From the NCBI RefSeq assembly GCF_000003605.2, contig NW_003150671.1, forward strand, positions 1 through 64,000: a stretch of 64,000 nucleotides of DNA, read 5' to 3'. The translations under genes were made by a program, and so were the position numbers. How positions within the stretch are numbered: the stretch's first letter is position 1; every line of letters starts with the position of its first letter. This document shows positions 25,456 to 38,690 of the stretch, piece by piece. Source of the stretch: Saccoglossus kowalevskii. Its lineage: Eukaryota > Hemichordata > Enteropneusta > Harrimaniidae. The notes below the pieces were generated by a model that saw nothing but the letters and a program-made list of their open reading frames with translations, did no database searches and had not been told where the DNA came from.

Positions 25456-26780
25456 TGTTTAGTGGAGTGAATACTTTGTAGTATACACGAATACTGTACA
25501 GAAGTAATGACCGTCGTGTAGTGGAGTGAATACTTTGTAGTATACACGAACACTGCACAGAAGGAATGACCGTCGTGCAGTGGAGTGAATACTTTGTAGT
25601 AAGCACGAACACTGCACAGAAGGAATGACCGTCGTGCAGTGGAGTGAATACTTTGTAGTATACACGAATACTGTACAGAAGTAATGACCGTCGTGTAGTG
25701 GAGTGAATACTTTGTAGTATGCACGAATATTGTACAGAAGTAATGACCGTCGTGTAGTGGAGTGAATACTTTGTAGTATACACGAATACTGTGCAGAAGT
25801 AATAACCGTGATGCAGTGAAGTGAATACTTTGTAGTATGCACGAATATTGTACAGAAGTAATGACCGTCGTGTAGTGGAGTGAATACTTTGTAGTATACA
25901 CGAATACTGTACAGAAGTAATGACCGTCGTACAGTGGAGTGAATACTTTGTAGTATGCACGAATACTGTATAGAAGTAATGACCGTCGTGTAGTGGAGTG
26001 AATACTTTGTAGTATGCACGAATACTGTACAGAAGTAATGACCGTCGTGTAGTGGAGTGAATACTTTGTAGTATGAACGAATACTGTACAGAAGTTATGA
26101 CCGTCGTGTAGTGGAGTGAATACTTTGTAGTATACACGAATACTGTACAGAAGTAGTAACCGTCGTGTAGTGGAGTGAATACTTTGTAGTATGCACGAAC
26201 ACTGTACAGAAGTAATGACCGTCGTACAGTGGAGTGAATACTTTGTAGTATGCACGAATACTGTATAGAAGTAATGACCGTCGTGTAGTGGAGTGAATAC
26301 TTTGTAGTATGCACACATAATGTACAGAAGTAATGACCGTCGTGTAGTGGAGTGAATACATTGTAGTATGAACGAATACTGTACAGAAGTAATGACCGTC
26401 GAGTAGTGGAGTGAATACTTTGTAGTATGCACGAATACTGTACGGAAGAAATGACCGTCATGTAGTGGAGTGAATACTTTGTAGTATGCACGAATACTGT
26501 ACAGAAGTAATGATCGTCGTGTAGTGGAGTGAATACTTTTGTAGTATACACGTATACTGTACAGAAGTAGTAACCATCGTGTAGTGGAGTGAATACTTTG
26601 TAGTATGCACAAATACTGTACAGAAGTAATAACCGTCGTGTAGTGGAGTGAATACTTTGTAGTATGCACACATACTGTACAGAAGTAATGACCGTCGTGT
26701 AGTGGAGTGAATACTTTGTAGTATGCACGAATACTGTACGGAAGTAATGACCGTCGTGTAGTGGAGTGAATACTTTGTAG
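25456..26780. repeat. Class C block with diverged stretch
   Basis: From about 25450 to 26060 monomers carry variants seen nowhere else: ACCATTGTTTAGTGG, two adjacent CTGCACAGAAGGAATGACC monomers (25551 and 25610), ACCGTGATGCAG, and GAATATTGTAC twice. From 26060 the usual class C series resumes (AGTAGTAACC, GTACAGTGG, CTGTATAG, GCACACATAATG, GGAAGAAATG). A TTTT one-base gain is at 26537-26540. Confidence 0.6.
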
Positions 26781-27170
26781 TATGCATGAATACTGTACAG
26801 AATTAATGACCGTCGTGTAGTGGAGTGAATACTTTGTAGTATGCACGAATACTGTACGGAAGTAATGACCGTCGTGTAGTGGAGTTAATACTTTGTAGTA
26901 TGCACGAATACTGTACGGAATTAATGACCATCATGTAGTGGAGTGAATACTTTGTAGTATGCACGAATACTGTACAGAAGTAATGACCGTCATGTAGTGG
27001 AGTTAATACTTTGTAGTATGCACAAATACTGTACAGAAGTAATGACCGTCGTGTAGTGGAGTGAATACTTTGTAGTATGCACAAATACTGTACATAAGTT
27101 ATGACCGACATGTAGTGGAGTGAATACTTTGTAGTATGCACGAATACTGTACAGAAGTAATGACCGTCGT
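26781..27170. repeat. Class B block (short)
   Basis: About six monomers: GAATTAATG, GTTAATAC, GGAATTAATGACCATCATG, GTCATG with GTTAATAC, ACATAAGTTATGACCGACAT. The ACTTAGTAG monomer is absent, so only the second half of a class B unit is present. Confidence 0.6.
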
Positions 27171-27721
27171 GTAGTTGAGTGAATACTTTGTATTATGCAC
27201 ACATACTGTACAGAAGTAATGACCGTCGTGTAGTGGAGTGAATACTTTGTAGTATGCACGAATACTGTACAGAAGTAATAACCGTCGTGTAGTGGAGTGA
27301 ATACTTTGTAGTATGCACGAATAATGTACAGAAGTAGTAACCATCGTGTAGTGGAATGAATTCTTTGTAGTATGCACGAATACTGTACATAAGTAATGAC
27401 CGTCGTGTAGTGGAGTGAATACTTTGTAGTATGCACGAATACTGTACAGAAGTAATGTCCGTCGTGTAGTGGAGTGAATACTTTGTAGTATACACGAATA
27501 CTGTACAGAAGTAGTAACCGTCGTGTAGTGGAGTGAATACTTTGTAGTATGCGCGGATACTGTACAGAAGTAATAACCGTTGTGTAGTGGAGTGAATACT
27601 TTGTAGTATGCGCGAATACTGTACAGAAGTTATGACCGTCGTGTAGTAGAGTGAATACTTTGTAGTATGCAAGAATACTGTACAGAAGTAATGACCGTCG
27701 TGTAGTGGAGTGAATACTTTG

Positions 27722-27735
27722 TTGTGTGCACACAA
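27722..27735. repeat. 14-bp palindrome TTGTGTGCACACAA
   Basis: Fifth copy, after a GTTATGACC/GTAGTAGAG monomer and a GCAAGAAT monomer; followed by TAATAACC and ATACCGTACGG. Confidence 0.95.
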
Positions 27736-29138
27736 TACTGTACAGAAGTAATAACCGTCGTGTAGTGGAGTGAATACTTTGTAGTATGCACGAATACCGT
27801 ACGGAAGTAATGACCGTCGTGTAGTGGAGTGAATACTTTGTAGTATGCATGAATACTGTACAGAAGTAATGACCGTCGTGTAGTAGAGTGAATACTTTGT
27901 AGTATGCACGAACACTGTACAGAAGTAATGACCGTCGTGCAGTGGAGTGAATAATTTGTGGTATGCACACATACTGTACAGAAGTAATGACCGTCATGTA
28001 GTGGAGTGAATACTTTGTAGTATGCACGAATATTGTACAGAAGTAATGATCGTCGTGTAGTGGAGTGAATACTTTGTAGTATACACGAATAATGTACAGA
28101 AGTAGTAACCATCGTGTAGTGGAGTGAATACTTTGTAGTATGCACAAATACTGTACGGAAGTAATGACCGTCATGTAGTGGAGTGAATACTTTGTAGTAT
28201 GCACGAATACTGTACGGAAGTAATGACCGTCGTGCAGTGGAGTGAATACTTTGTAGTATGCACGAATACTGTACAGAAGTAATGACCGTCGTGCAGTGGA
28301 GTGAATACATTGTAGTATGCACGAATACTGTACGGAAGTAATGACCGTCGTGTAGTGGAGTGAATACTTTGTAGTATGCATGAATACTGTACAGAAGTAA
28401 TGACCGTCGTGTAGTGGAGTGAATACTTTGTAGTATGCACGAATACTGTACGGAAGTAATAACCGTCGTGTAGTGGAGTGAATACTTTGTAGTATACACG
28501 AATACTGTACAGAAGTAATGACCGCCGTGTAGTGGAGTGAATACTTTGTATTATGCACACATACTGTACAGAAGTAATGACCGTCGTGTAGTGGAGTGAA
28601 TACTTTGTAGTATGCACAAATACTGTACAGAAGTAATGACCGTCGTGCAGTGGAGTGAATACTTTGTAGTATACACGAATACTGTACAGAAGTAATGTCC
28701 GTCGTGTAGTGGAGTGAATACTTTGTAGTATACACGAATAATGTACAGAAGTAGTAACCATCGTGTAGTGAAATGAATACTTTGTAGTATGCACGAATAC
28801 TGTACAGAAGTAATGACCGTCGTGTAGTGATGTGAATACTTTGTAGTATGCACGAATACTGTACAGAAGTAATGTCCGTCGTGTAGTGGAGTGAATACTT
28901 TGTAGTATACACGAATACTGTACAGAAGTAGTAACCGTCGTGTAGTGGAGTGAATACTTTGTAGTATGCGCGGATACTGTACAGAAGTAATAACCGTTGT
29001 GTAGTGGAGTGAATACTTTGTAGTATGCACGAATACTGTACAGAAGTTATGACCGTCGTGTAGTAGAGTGAATACTTTGTAGTATGCACGAATACTGTAC
29101 AGAAGTAATGACCGTCGTGTAGTGGAGTGAATACTTTG

Positions 29139-29152
29139 TTGTGTGCACACAA
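29139..29152. repeat. 14-bp palindrome TTGTGTGCACACAA
   Basis: Sixth copy, 1,417 bases after the fifth (24 monomers plus one base), in the same class C neighbourhood. Confidence 0.95.
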
Positions 29153-30850
29153 TACTGTACAGAAGTAATAACCGTCGTGTAGTGGAGTGAATACTTTGTA
29201 GTATGCACGAATACCGTACGGAAGTAATGACTGTCGTGTAGTGGAGTGAATACTTTGTAGTATGCATGAATACTGTACAGAAGTAATGACCGTCGTGTAG
29301 TGGAGTGAATACTTTGTAGTATGCACGAACACTGTACAGAAGTAATGACCGTCGTGCAGTGGAGTGAATAATTTGTGGTATGCACACATACTGTACAGAA
29401 GTAATGACCGTCGTGTAGTGGAGTGAATACTTTGTAGTATGCACGAATACTGTACAGAAGTAATGACCGTCGTGTAGTGGAGTGAATACTTTGTAGTATG
29501 CACGAATACTGTACAGAAGTAATGACCGTCGTGTAGTGGAGTGAATACTTTGTAGTATGCACAAATACTGTACAGAAGTAATGACCGTCGTGCAGTGGAG
29601 TGAATACTTTGTAGTATACACGAATACTGTACAGAAGTAATGTCCGTCGTGTAGTGGAGTGAATACTTTGTAGTATACACGAATACTGTACAGAAGTAGT
29701 AACCATCGTGTAGTGGAGTGAATACTTTGTAGTATGCACAAATACTGTACAGAAGTAATAACCGTCGTGTAGTGGAGTGAATACTTTGTAGTATGCACGA
29801 ATACTGTATAGAAGTAATGACCGTCGTGTAGTGGAGTGAATACTTTGTAGTATGCACACATAATGTACAGAAGTAATGACCGTCGTGTAGTGGAGTGAAT
29901 ACATTGTAGTATGAACGAATACTGTACAGAAGTAATGACCGTCGTGTAGTGGAGTGAATACTTTGTAGTATGCACGAATACTGTACGGAAGAAATGACCG
30001 TCATGTAGTGGAGTGAATACTTTGTAGTATGCACGAATACTGTACAGAAGTAATGATCGTCGTGTAGTGGAGTGAATACTTTGTAGTATACACGAATACT
30101 GTACAGAAGTAATGACCGTCGTGTAGTGGAGTGAATACTTTGTAGTATACACGAATACTGTACAGAAGTAGTAACCATCGTGTAGTGGAGTGAATACTTT
30201 GTAGTATGCACAAATACTGTACAGAAGTAATAACCGTCGTGTAGTGGAGTGAATACTTTGTAGTATGCACACATACTGTACAGAAGTAATGACCGTCGTG
30301 TAGTGGAGTGAATACTTTGTAGTATGCACGAATACTGTACGGAAGTAATAACCGTCGTGTAGTGGAGTGAATACTTTGTAGTATACACGAATACTGTACA
30401 GAAGTAATGACCGTCGTGTAGTGGAGTGAATACTTTGTATTATGCACACATACTGTACAGAAGTAATGACCGTCGTGTAGTGGAGTGAATACTTTGTAGT
30501 ATGCACAAATACTGTACAGAAGTAATGACCGTCGTGCTGTGGAGTGAATACTTTGTAGTATACACGAATACTGTACAGAAGTAATGTCCGTCGTGTAGTG
30601 GAGTGAATACTTTGTAGTATACACGAATAATGTACAGAAGTAGTAACCATCGTGTAGTGGAATGAATACTTTGTAGTATGCACGAATACTGTACAGAAGT
30701 AATGACCGTCGTGTAGTGGAGTGAATACTTTGTAGTATGCACGAATACTGTACAGAAGTTATGACCGTCGTGTAGTAGAGTGAATACTTTGTAGTATGCG
30801 CGAATACTGTACAGAAGTAATGACCGTCGTGTAGTGGAGTGAATACTTCG

Positions 30851-30864
30851 TTGTGTGCACACAA
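30851..30864. repeat. 14-bp palindrome TTGTGTGCACACAA
   Basis: Seventh copy. As at 8072 it follows ACTTCG, so these two share an extra substitution. It is followed by TAATAATCG rather than TAATAACCG. Confidence 0.95.
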
Positions 30865-31020
30865 TACTGTACAGAAGTAATAATCGTCGTGTAGTGGAGT
30901 GAATACTTTGTAGTATGCACGAATACCGTACGGAAGTAATGACCGTCGTGTAGTGGAGTGAATACTTTGTAGTATGCATGAATACTGTACAGAAGTAATG
31001 ACCGTCGTGTAGTGGAGTGA

Positions 31021-32800
31021 ATACTTTGTAGTATGCACGAACACTGTACAGAAGTAATGACCGTCGTGCAGTGGAGTGAATAATTTGTGGTATGCACACA
31101 TACTGTACAGAAGTAATGACCGTCGTGTAGTGGAGTGAATACTTTGTAGAATGCACAAATACTGTACAGAAGTAATGACCGTCATGTAGTGGAGTGAATA
31201 CTTTGTAGTATGCACGAATACTGTACAGAAGTAATGACCGTCGTGTAGTGGAGTGAATACTTTGTAGTATGCACACATACTGTACAGACGTAATGACCGT
31301 CGTGTAGTGGAGTGAATACTTTGTAGTATGCACAAATACTGTACAGAAGTAATGACCGTAATGTAATGGAGTGAATACTTTGTAGTATACACGAATACTG
31401 TACAGAAGTAATGACCGTCGTGTAGTGGAGTGAATACTTTGTAGTATGCACACATACTGTACAGACGTAATGACCGTCGTGTAGTGGAGTGAATACTTTT
31501 GTAGTATGAACGAATACTGTACAGAAGTAATGATCGTCATGTAGTGGAGTTAATACTTAGTAGTATGCACAAATACTGTACAGAAGTAATGACCGTCGTG
31601 TAGTGGAGTGAATACTTTGTAGTATGCTCAAATACTGTACATAAGTTATGACCGACATGTAGTGGAGTGAATACTTTGTAGTATGCACGAATACTGTACA
31701 GAAGTAATGACCGTCGTGTAGAGGAGTGAATACTTTGTAGTATGCACACATACTGTACAGAAGAAATGACCGTCGTGTAGTGGAGTGAATACTTTGTAGT
31801 ATGCACGAACACTGTACAGAAGTAATGACCGTCGTGCAGTGGAGTGAATAATTTGTGGTATGCACACATACTGTACAGAAGTAATGACCGTCGTGTAGTG
31901 GAGTGAATACTTTGTAGAATGCACAAATACTGTACAGAAGTAATGACCGTCATGTAGTGGAGTGAATACTTTGTAGTATGCACGAATACTGTACAGAAGT
32001 AATGACCGTCGTGTAGTGGAGTGAATACTTTGTAGTATGCACACATACTGTACAGACGTAATGACCGTCGTGTAGTGGAGTGAATACTTTGTAGTATGCA
32101 CAAATACTGTACAGAAGTAATGACCGTAATGTAATGGAGTGAATACTTTGTAGTATGCACGAATACTGTACAGAAGTAATGACCGTCGTGTAGTGGAGTG
32201 AATACTTTGTAGTATGCACACATACTGTACAGACGTAATGACCGTCGTGTAGTGGAGTGAATACTTTGTAGTATGAACGAATACTGTACAGAAGTAATGA
32301 CCGTCATGTAGTGGAGTTAATACTTAGTAGTATGCACAAATACTGTACGGAAATAATGACCGTCGTGTAGTGGAGTTAATACTTTGTAGTATGCACGAAT
32401 ACTGTACGGAATTAATGACCGTCATGTTGTGGAGTGAATACTTTGTAGTATGCACGAATACTGTACAGAAGTAATGACCGTCATGTAGTGGAGTTAATAC
32501 TTTGTAGTATGCACAAATACTGTACAGAAGTAATGACCGTCGTGTAGTGGAGTGAATACTTTGTAGTATGCACAAATACTGTACATAAGTTATGACCGAC
32601 ATGTAGTGGAGTGAATACTTTGTAGTATGCACGAATACTGTACAGAAGTAATGACCGTCGTGTAGAGGAGTGAATACTTTGTAGTATGCACACATACTGT
32701 ACAGAAGAAATGACCGTCGTGTAGTGGAGTGAATACTTTGTAGTATGCACGAACAATGTACAGAAGTAATGACCGTCGTGCAGTGGAGTGAATACTTTGT
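31021..32800. repeat. Class B block, near-duplicate of 9.36-11.10 kb
   Basis: Complete class B series with ACTTAGTAG at about 31556 and 32329. Marker order and most single-base variants match the 9.36-11.10 kb stretch, including GATCGTCATG before the first ACTTAGTAG. One-base gain TTTT at 31497-31500; GTCATGTTGTGG near 32430 is private to this copy. Confidence 0.75.
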
Positions 32801-34270
32801 AGTATGCACAAATACTGTACAGAAGTAATAACCGTAATGTAGTGGAGTGAATACTTTGTAGTATGCACGAATAATGTACGGAAGTAATAACCGTCGTGTA
32901 GTGGAGTGAATACTTTGTAGTATGCACGAATACTGTACGGAAGTAATAACCGTCGTGTAGTGAAGTGAATACTTTGTAGTATACACGAATACTGTACGGA
33001 AGTAATAACCGTCGTGTAGTGAAGTGAACACTTTGTAGTATGCACGAATACTGTATGGAAGTAATAACCGTCGTGTAGTGAAGTGAATACTTTGTAGTAT
33101 GCACGAATACTGTACGGAAGTAATAACCGTCGTGTAGTAGAGTGAATACTTTGTAGTATGCACGAATACTGTACGGAAGTAATAACCGTCGTGTAGTGGA
33201 GTGAATACTTTGTAGTATGCACGAATACTGTACGGAAGTAATGACCGTCGTGTAGTGGAGTGAATACTTTGTAGTATGCACGAATACTGTACAGAAGTAA
33301 TAACCGTCGTGTAGTGGAGTGAATACTTTGTAGTATGCACGAACACTGTACAGAAGTAATGACCGTCGTGTAGTGGAGTGAATACTTTGTAGTATGCACG
33401 AATACTGTACAGAAGTAATGACCGTCATGTAGTGGAGTGAATACTTTGTAGTATGCACGAATACTGTACAGAAGTAATGACCGTCGTGTAGTGGAGTTAA
33501 TACTTTGTAGTATGCACGAATACTGTGCAGAAGTAATGACCGTCATGTAGTGGAGTGAATACTTTGTAGTATGCACGAACACTGTACAGAAGTAATGACC
33601 GTCGTGTAGTGGAGTGAATACTTTGTAGTATGCACGAATACTGTACAGAAGTAATGACCGTCGTGTAGTGGAGTGAATACTTTGTAGTATGCACGAATAC
33701 TGTACGGAAGTAATAACCGTCGTGTAGTGGAGTGAATACTCTGTAGTATGCACGAATACTGTACGGAAGTAATAACCGTCGTGTAGTGGAGTGAATACTT
33801 TGTAGTATGCACGAATACTGTACGGAAGTAATAACCGTCGTGTAGTGGAGTGAATACTTTGTAGTATGCACGAATACTGTTCAGAAGTAATAACCGTCGT
33901 GTAGTGGAGTGAATACTTTGTAGTATGCACGAACACTGTACAGAAGTAATGACCATCGTGTAGTGGAGTGAATACTTTGTAGTATGCACGAATACTGTAC
34001 AGAAGTAATGACCGTCGTGTAGTGGAGTGAATACTTTGTAGTATGCACGAATACTGTACAGAAGTAATGACCGTCGTGTAGTGGAGTGAATACTTTGTAG
34101 TATGCACGAATACTGTACGGAAGTAATAACCGTCGTGTAGTGGAGTGAATACTTTGTAGTATGCACGAATACTGTACGGAAGTAATAACCGTCGTGTAGT
34201 GGAGTGAATACTTTGTAGTATGCACAAATACTGTACAGAAGTAATAACCGTCGTGTAGTGGAGTGAATAC
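32801..34270. repeat. Class A and class E mosaic
   Basis: Class A monomers enter through GCACGAATAATGTACGG (about 32870) and include the linked GTGAACAC (33024) and CTGTATGG variants. Class E markers (GTTAATAC, CTGTGCAGAAG, GAACACTG) occupy about 33300-33700, then class A again, with CAGAAG monomers around 33.87-34.1 kb. Confidence 0.6.
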
Positions 34271-34795
34271 TTTGTATTATACACGAATACTGTGCAGAAG
34301 TAATGACCGTCGTGTAGTGAAGTGAATACTTTGTAGTATGCAAGAATACTGTACAGAAGTAATGACCGTCGTGTAGTGGAGTGAATACTTTGTAGTATCC
34401 ACGAATACTGCACGGAAGTAATGACCGTCGTGTAGTGGAGTGAATACTTTGTAGTATGCACGAATACTGTACGAAAGTAATGACCGTCATGTAGTGGAAT
34501 GAATACTTTGTAGTATGCACAAATACTGTACAGAAGTAATAACCGTCGTGTAGTGGAGTGAATACTTTGTAGTATGCACGAATACCGTACGGAAGTAATG
34601 ACCGTCGTGTAGTGGAGTGAGTACTTTGTAGTATGCATCAATACTGTACAGAAGTAATGACGGTCGTGTAGTGGAGTGAATACTTTGTAGTATGCACGAA
34701 CACTGTACAGAAGTAATGACCGTTGTGCAGTGGAGTGAATAATTTGTAGTATGCACACATACTGTACAGAAGTAATTACCGCCATGTAGTGAAGT
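34271..34795. repeat. Class D block 2
   Basis: GTATTATACACG with GTGCAGAAG, GCAAGAAT, TATCCAC at 34396, CGAAAGTAATG, ATACCGTACGG, a GCATCAAT variant of GCATGAAT, GACGGTCG, GTTGTGCAG, AATAATTTGTAG. The closing junction here is fused with the GCACACAT monomer (TAATTACC at 34773, GCCATG instead of GTCATG), one monomer shorter than the other D blocks. Confidence 0.7.
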
Positions 34796-35740
34796 GAATA
34801 CTTTGTAGTATGCACGAATACTGTACGGAAGTAATAACCGTCGTGTAGTGGAGTGAATACTTTGTAGTATGCACGAATACTGTACGGAAGTAATAACCGT
34901 CGTGTAATGGAGTGAATACTTTGTAGTATGCATGAATACTGTACGGAAGTAATAACCGTCGTGTAGTGGAGTGAATTCTTTGTAGTATGCACGAATACTG
35001 TACGGAAGTAATAACCGTCGTGTAGTGGGGTGAATACTTTGTAGTATGCACAAATACTGTACAGAAGTAATAACCGTCATGTAGTGGAGTGAATACTTTG
35101 TAGTATGCACGAACACTGTACAGAAGTAATGACCGTCGTGTAGTGGAGTGAATACTTTGTAGTATGCACGAATACTGTACATAAGTAATGACCGTCATGT
35201 AGTGGAGTGAATACTTTGTAGTATGCACGAATACTGTACAGAAGTAATGACCGTCGTGTAGTGGAGTTAATACTTTGTAGTATGCACGAATACTGTGCAG
35301 AAGTAATGACCGTCATGTAGTGGAGTGAATACTTTGTAGTATGCACGAACACTGTACAGAAGTAATGACCGTCGTGTAGTGGAGTGAATACTTTGTAGTA
35401 TGCACGAATACTGTACAGAAGTAATGACCGTCGTGTAGTGGAGTGAATACTTTGTAGTATGCACGAATACTGTACAGAAGTAATGACCGTCGTGTAGTGG
35501 AGTGAATACTTTTGTAGTATGCACGAACACTGTACAGAAGTAATGACCGTCGTACAGTGGAGTGAATACTTTGTAGTATGCACGAATACTGTATAGAAGT
35601 AATGACCGTCGTGTAGTGGAGTGAATACTTTGTAGTATGCACACATAATGTACAGAAGTAATGACCGTCGTGTAGTGGAGTGAATACATTGTAGTATGAA
35701 CGAATACTGTACAGAAGTAATGACCGTCGTGTAGTGGAGT
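34796..35740. repeat. Class A, E and C patchwork
   Basis: Four class A monomers, then class E (GAACACTG, ACATAAGTAATG, GTTAATAC, CTGTGCAGAAG), then a four-monomer class C patch from about 35515 (GTACAGTGG, CTGTATAG, GCACACATAATG, TACATTGTAGTATGAACG). The E-to-C switch coincides with a one-base gain, TTTT at 35510-35513. Confidence 0.55.
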
Positions 35741-36125
35741 GAATACTTTGTAGTATCCACGAATACTGCACGGAAGTAATGACCGTCGTGTAGTGGAGTG
35801 AATACTTTGTAGTATGCACGAATACTGTACGAAAGTAATGACCGTCATGTAGTGGAATGAATACTTTGTAGTATGCACAAATACTGTACAGAAGTAATAA
35901 CCGTCGTGTAGTGGAGTGAATACTTTGTAGTATGCACGAATACCGTACGGAAGTAATGACCGTCGTGTAGTGGAGTGAGTACTTTGTAGTATGCATGAAT
36001 ACTGTACAGAAGTAATGACGGTCGTGTAGTGGAGTGAATACTTTGTAGTATGCACGAACACTGTACAGAAGTAATGACCGTTGTGCAGTGGAGTGAATAA
36101 TTTGTAGTATGCACACATACTGTAC
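35741..36125. repeat. Class D block 3 (partial)
   Basis: Lacks the GCAAGAAT leader: TATCCAC (35754) follows directly on the class C GAACGAAT monomer, then CGAAAGTAATG, ATACCGTACGG, GCATGAAT/GACGGTCG, GTTGTGCAG, AATAATTTGTAG. The closing TAATTACC junction is also missing. Confidence 0.7.
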
Positions 36126-37290
36126 AGAAGTAATGACCGTCGTGTAGTGGAGTGAATACTTTGTAGTATGCACGAATACTGTACGGAAGTAATAACCGTC
36201 GTGTAGTGGAGTGAATACTTTGTAGTATACACGAATACTGTACAGAAGTAATGACCGTCGTGTAGTGGAGTGAATACTTTGTATTATGCACACATACTGT
36301 ACAGAAGTAATGACCGTCGTGTAGTGGAGTGAATACTTTGTAGTATGCACAAATACTGTACAGAAGTAATGACCGTCGTGCTGTGGAGTGAATACTTTGT
36401 AGTATACACGAATACTGTACAGAAGTAATGTCCGTCGTGTAGTGGAGTGAATACTTTGTAGTATACACGAATAATGTACAGAAGTAGTAACCATCGTGTA
36501 GTGGAATGAATACTTTGTAGTATGCACGAATACTGTACAGAAGTAATGACCGTCGTGTAGTGGAGTGACTACTTTGTAGTATGCACGAATACTGTACAGA
36601 AGTAATAACCGTCGTGTAGTGGAGTGAATACTTTGTAGTATGCACGAATAATGTACAGAAGTAGTAACCATCGTGTAGTGGAATGAATACTTTGTTGTAT
36701 GCACGAATACTGTACAGAAGTAATGACCGTCGTGTAGTGGAGTGAATACTTTGTAGTATGCACGAATACTGTACAGAAGTAATGTCCGTCGTGTAGTGGA
36801 GTGAATACTTTGTAGTATACACGAATACTGTACAGAAGTAGTAACCGTCGTGTAGTGGAGTGAATACTTTGTAGTATGCGCGGATACTGTACAGAAGTAA
36901 TAACAGTTGTGTAGTGGAGTGAATACTTTGTAGTATGCGCGAATACTGTACAGAAGTTATGACCGTCGTGTAGTAGAGTGAATACTTTGTAGTATGCACG
37001 AATACTGTACAGAAGTAATGACCGTCGTGTAGTGGAGTGAATACTTTTTTGTGTGCACAAATACTGTACAGAAGTAATAACCGTTGTGTAGTGGAGTGAA
37101 TACTTTGTAGTATGCGCGAATACTGTACAGAAGTTATGACCGTCGTGTAGTGGAGTGAATACTTTGTAGTATGCACGAATACCGTACGGAAGTAATGACC
37201 GTCGTGTAGTGGAGTGAATACTTTGTATTATGCACACATACTGTACAGAAGTAATGACCGTCGTGTAGTGGAGTGAATACTTTGTAGTAT
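36126..37290. repeat. Class C block
   Basis: GTATTATG, CGTGCTGTGG, TGTCCG, AGTAGTAACCATCG twice, GCGCGGATAC, AACAGTTGTG, GTTATGACC with GTAGTAGAG. The monomer at about 37047 has TTTTTTGTGTGCACAAAT, a broken relative of the palindromic variant without the extra base. A further GTTATGACC and GTATTATG follow. Confidence 0.6.
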
Positions 37291-37560
37291 GCACGAATAC
37301 TGTACGGAAGTAATAACCGTCGTGTAATGGAGTGAATACTTTGTAGTATGCATGAATACTGTACGGAAGTAATAACCGTCGTGTAGTGGAGTGAATACTT
37401 TGTAGTATGCACGAATACTGTACGGAAGTAATAACCGTCGTGTAGTGGGGTGAATACTTTGTAGTATGCACGAATACTGTACGGAAGTAATAACCGTCGT
37501 GTAGTGGAGTGAGTACTTTGTAGTATGCACGAATACTGTACGGAAGTAATAACCGTCGTG
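37291..37560. repeat. Class A block (short)
   Basis: About five class A monomers with GTAATGGAG, GCATGAAT and GTGGGGTG variants. The same three variants in the same order occur at 38.2 (first two only), 42.2-42.4 and 42.9-43.0 kb. Confidence 0.65.
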
Positions 37561-38160
37561 TAGTGGAGTGAATACTTTGTAGTATGCACGAATACTGTAC
37601 GAAAGTAATGACCGTCATGTAGTGGAATGAATACTTTGTAGTATGCACAAATACTGTACAGAAGTAATAACCGTCGTGTAGTGGAGTGAATACTTTGTAG
37701 TATCCACGAATACTGCACGGAAGTAATGACCGTCGTGTAGTGGAGTGAATACTTTGTAGTATGCACGAATACTGTACGAAAGTAATGACCGTCATGTAGT
37801 GGAATGAATACTTTGTAGTATGCACAAATACTGTACAGAAGTAATAACCGTCGTGTAGTGGAGTGAATACTTTGTAGTATGCACGAATACCGTACGGAAG
37901 TAATGACCGTCGTGTAGTGGAGTGAATACTTTGTAGTATGCATGAATACTGTACAGAAGTAATGACGGTCGTGTAGTGGAGTGAATGCTTTGTAGTATGC
38001 ACGAACACTGTACAGAAGTAATGACCGTTGTGCAGTGGAGTGAATAATTTGTAGTATGCACACATACTGTACAGAAGTAATGACCGTCGTGTAGTGGAGT
38101 GAATACTTTGTAGAATGCACAAATACTGTACAGAAGTAATTACCGTCATGTAGTGAAGTG
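37561..38160. repeat. Class D block 4 (start duplicated)
   Basis: CGAAAGTAATG/GTGGAATG/TAATAACC appears once (from 37590) before TATCCAC (37701) and again after it, then the normal series. GTGAATGCTTTG near 37985 is a private marker shared with 44300. Closes with TAATTACCGTCATG at 38137. Confidence 0.7.
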
Positions 38161-38690
38161 AATACTTTGTAGTATGCACGAATACTGTACGGAAGTAATA
38201 ACCGTCGTGTAGTGGAGTGAATACTTTGTAGTATGCACGAATACTGTACGGAAGTAATAACCGTCGTGTAATGGAGTGAATACTTTGTAGTATGCATGAA
38301 TACTGTACGGAAGTAATAACCGTCGTGTAGTGGAGTGAATACTTTGTAGTATGCACGAATACTGTACGGAAGTAATAACCGTCGTGTAGTGGAGTGAATA
38401 CTTTGTAGTATGCACGAATACTGTACGGAAGTAATAACCGTCGTGTAGTGAAGTGAATACTTTGTAGTATACACGAATACTGTACGGAAGTAATAACCGT
38501 CGTGTAGTGGAGTGAATACTTTGTAGTATGCACGAACACTGTACAGAAGTAATGACCGTCGTGTAGTGGAGTGATTACTTTGTAGTATGCACGAATACTG
38601 TACAGAAGTAATGACCGTCATGTAGTGGAGTGAGTACTTTGTAGAATGCACAAATACTGTACAGAAGTAATTACCGTCATGTAGTGAAGT
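38161..38690. repeat. Class A block ending in class E
   Basis: About six class A monomers, then GAACACTG, GTGATTAC, GTCATG with GTGAGTAC, and a second junction monomer TAGAATGCACAAAT with TAATTACC at 38668, nine monomers after the previous one. Confidence 0.65.

Larger units (their letters stand above)
27171..31020. repeat. Class C block, about 3.8 kb
   Basis: Class C series run through at least twice, with GCGCGGATAC variants at about 27552 and 28967, three palindromic monomers, GAATATTG with GATCGTCG near 28028, and GCACACATAATG/TACATTGTAG near 29850. The 29.5-30.4 kb part matches 3.7-4.5 kb very closely. Nothing other than satellite was seen. Confidence 0.65.

Noticed and set aside
37040-37060. 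Eleventh copy of the 14-bp palindrome
   Set aside because: The sequence reads TTTTTTGTGTGCACAAAT; the right arm is CACAAA, so the symmetry is shorter (TTGTGCAC-type only) and the extra base is absent.
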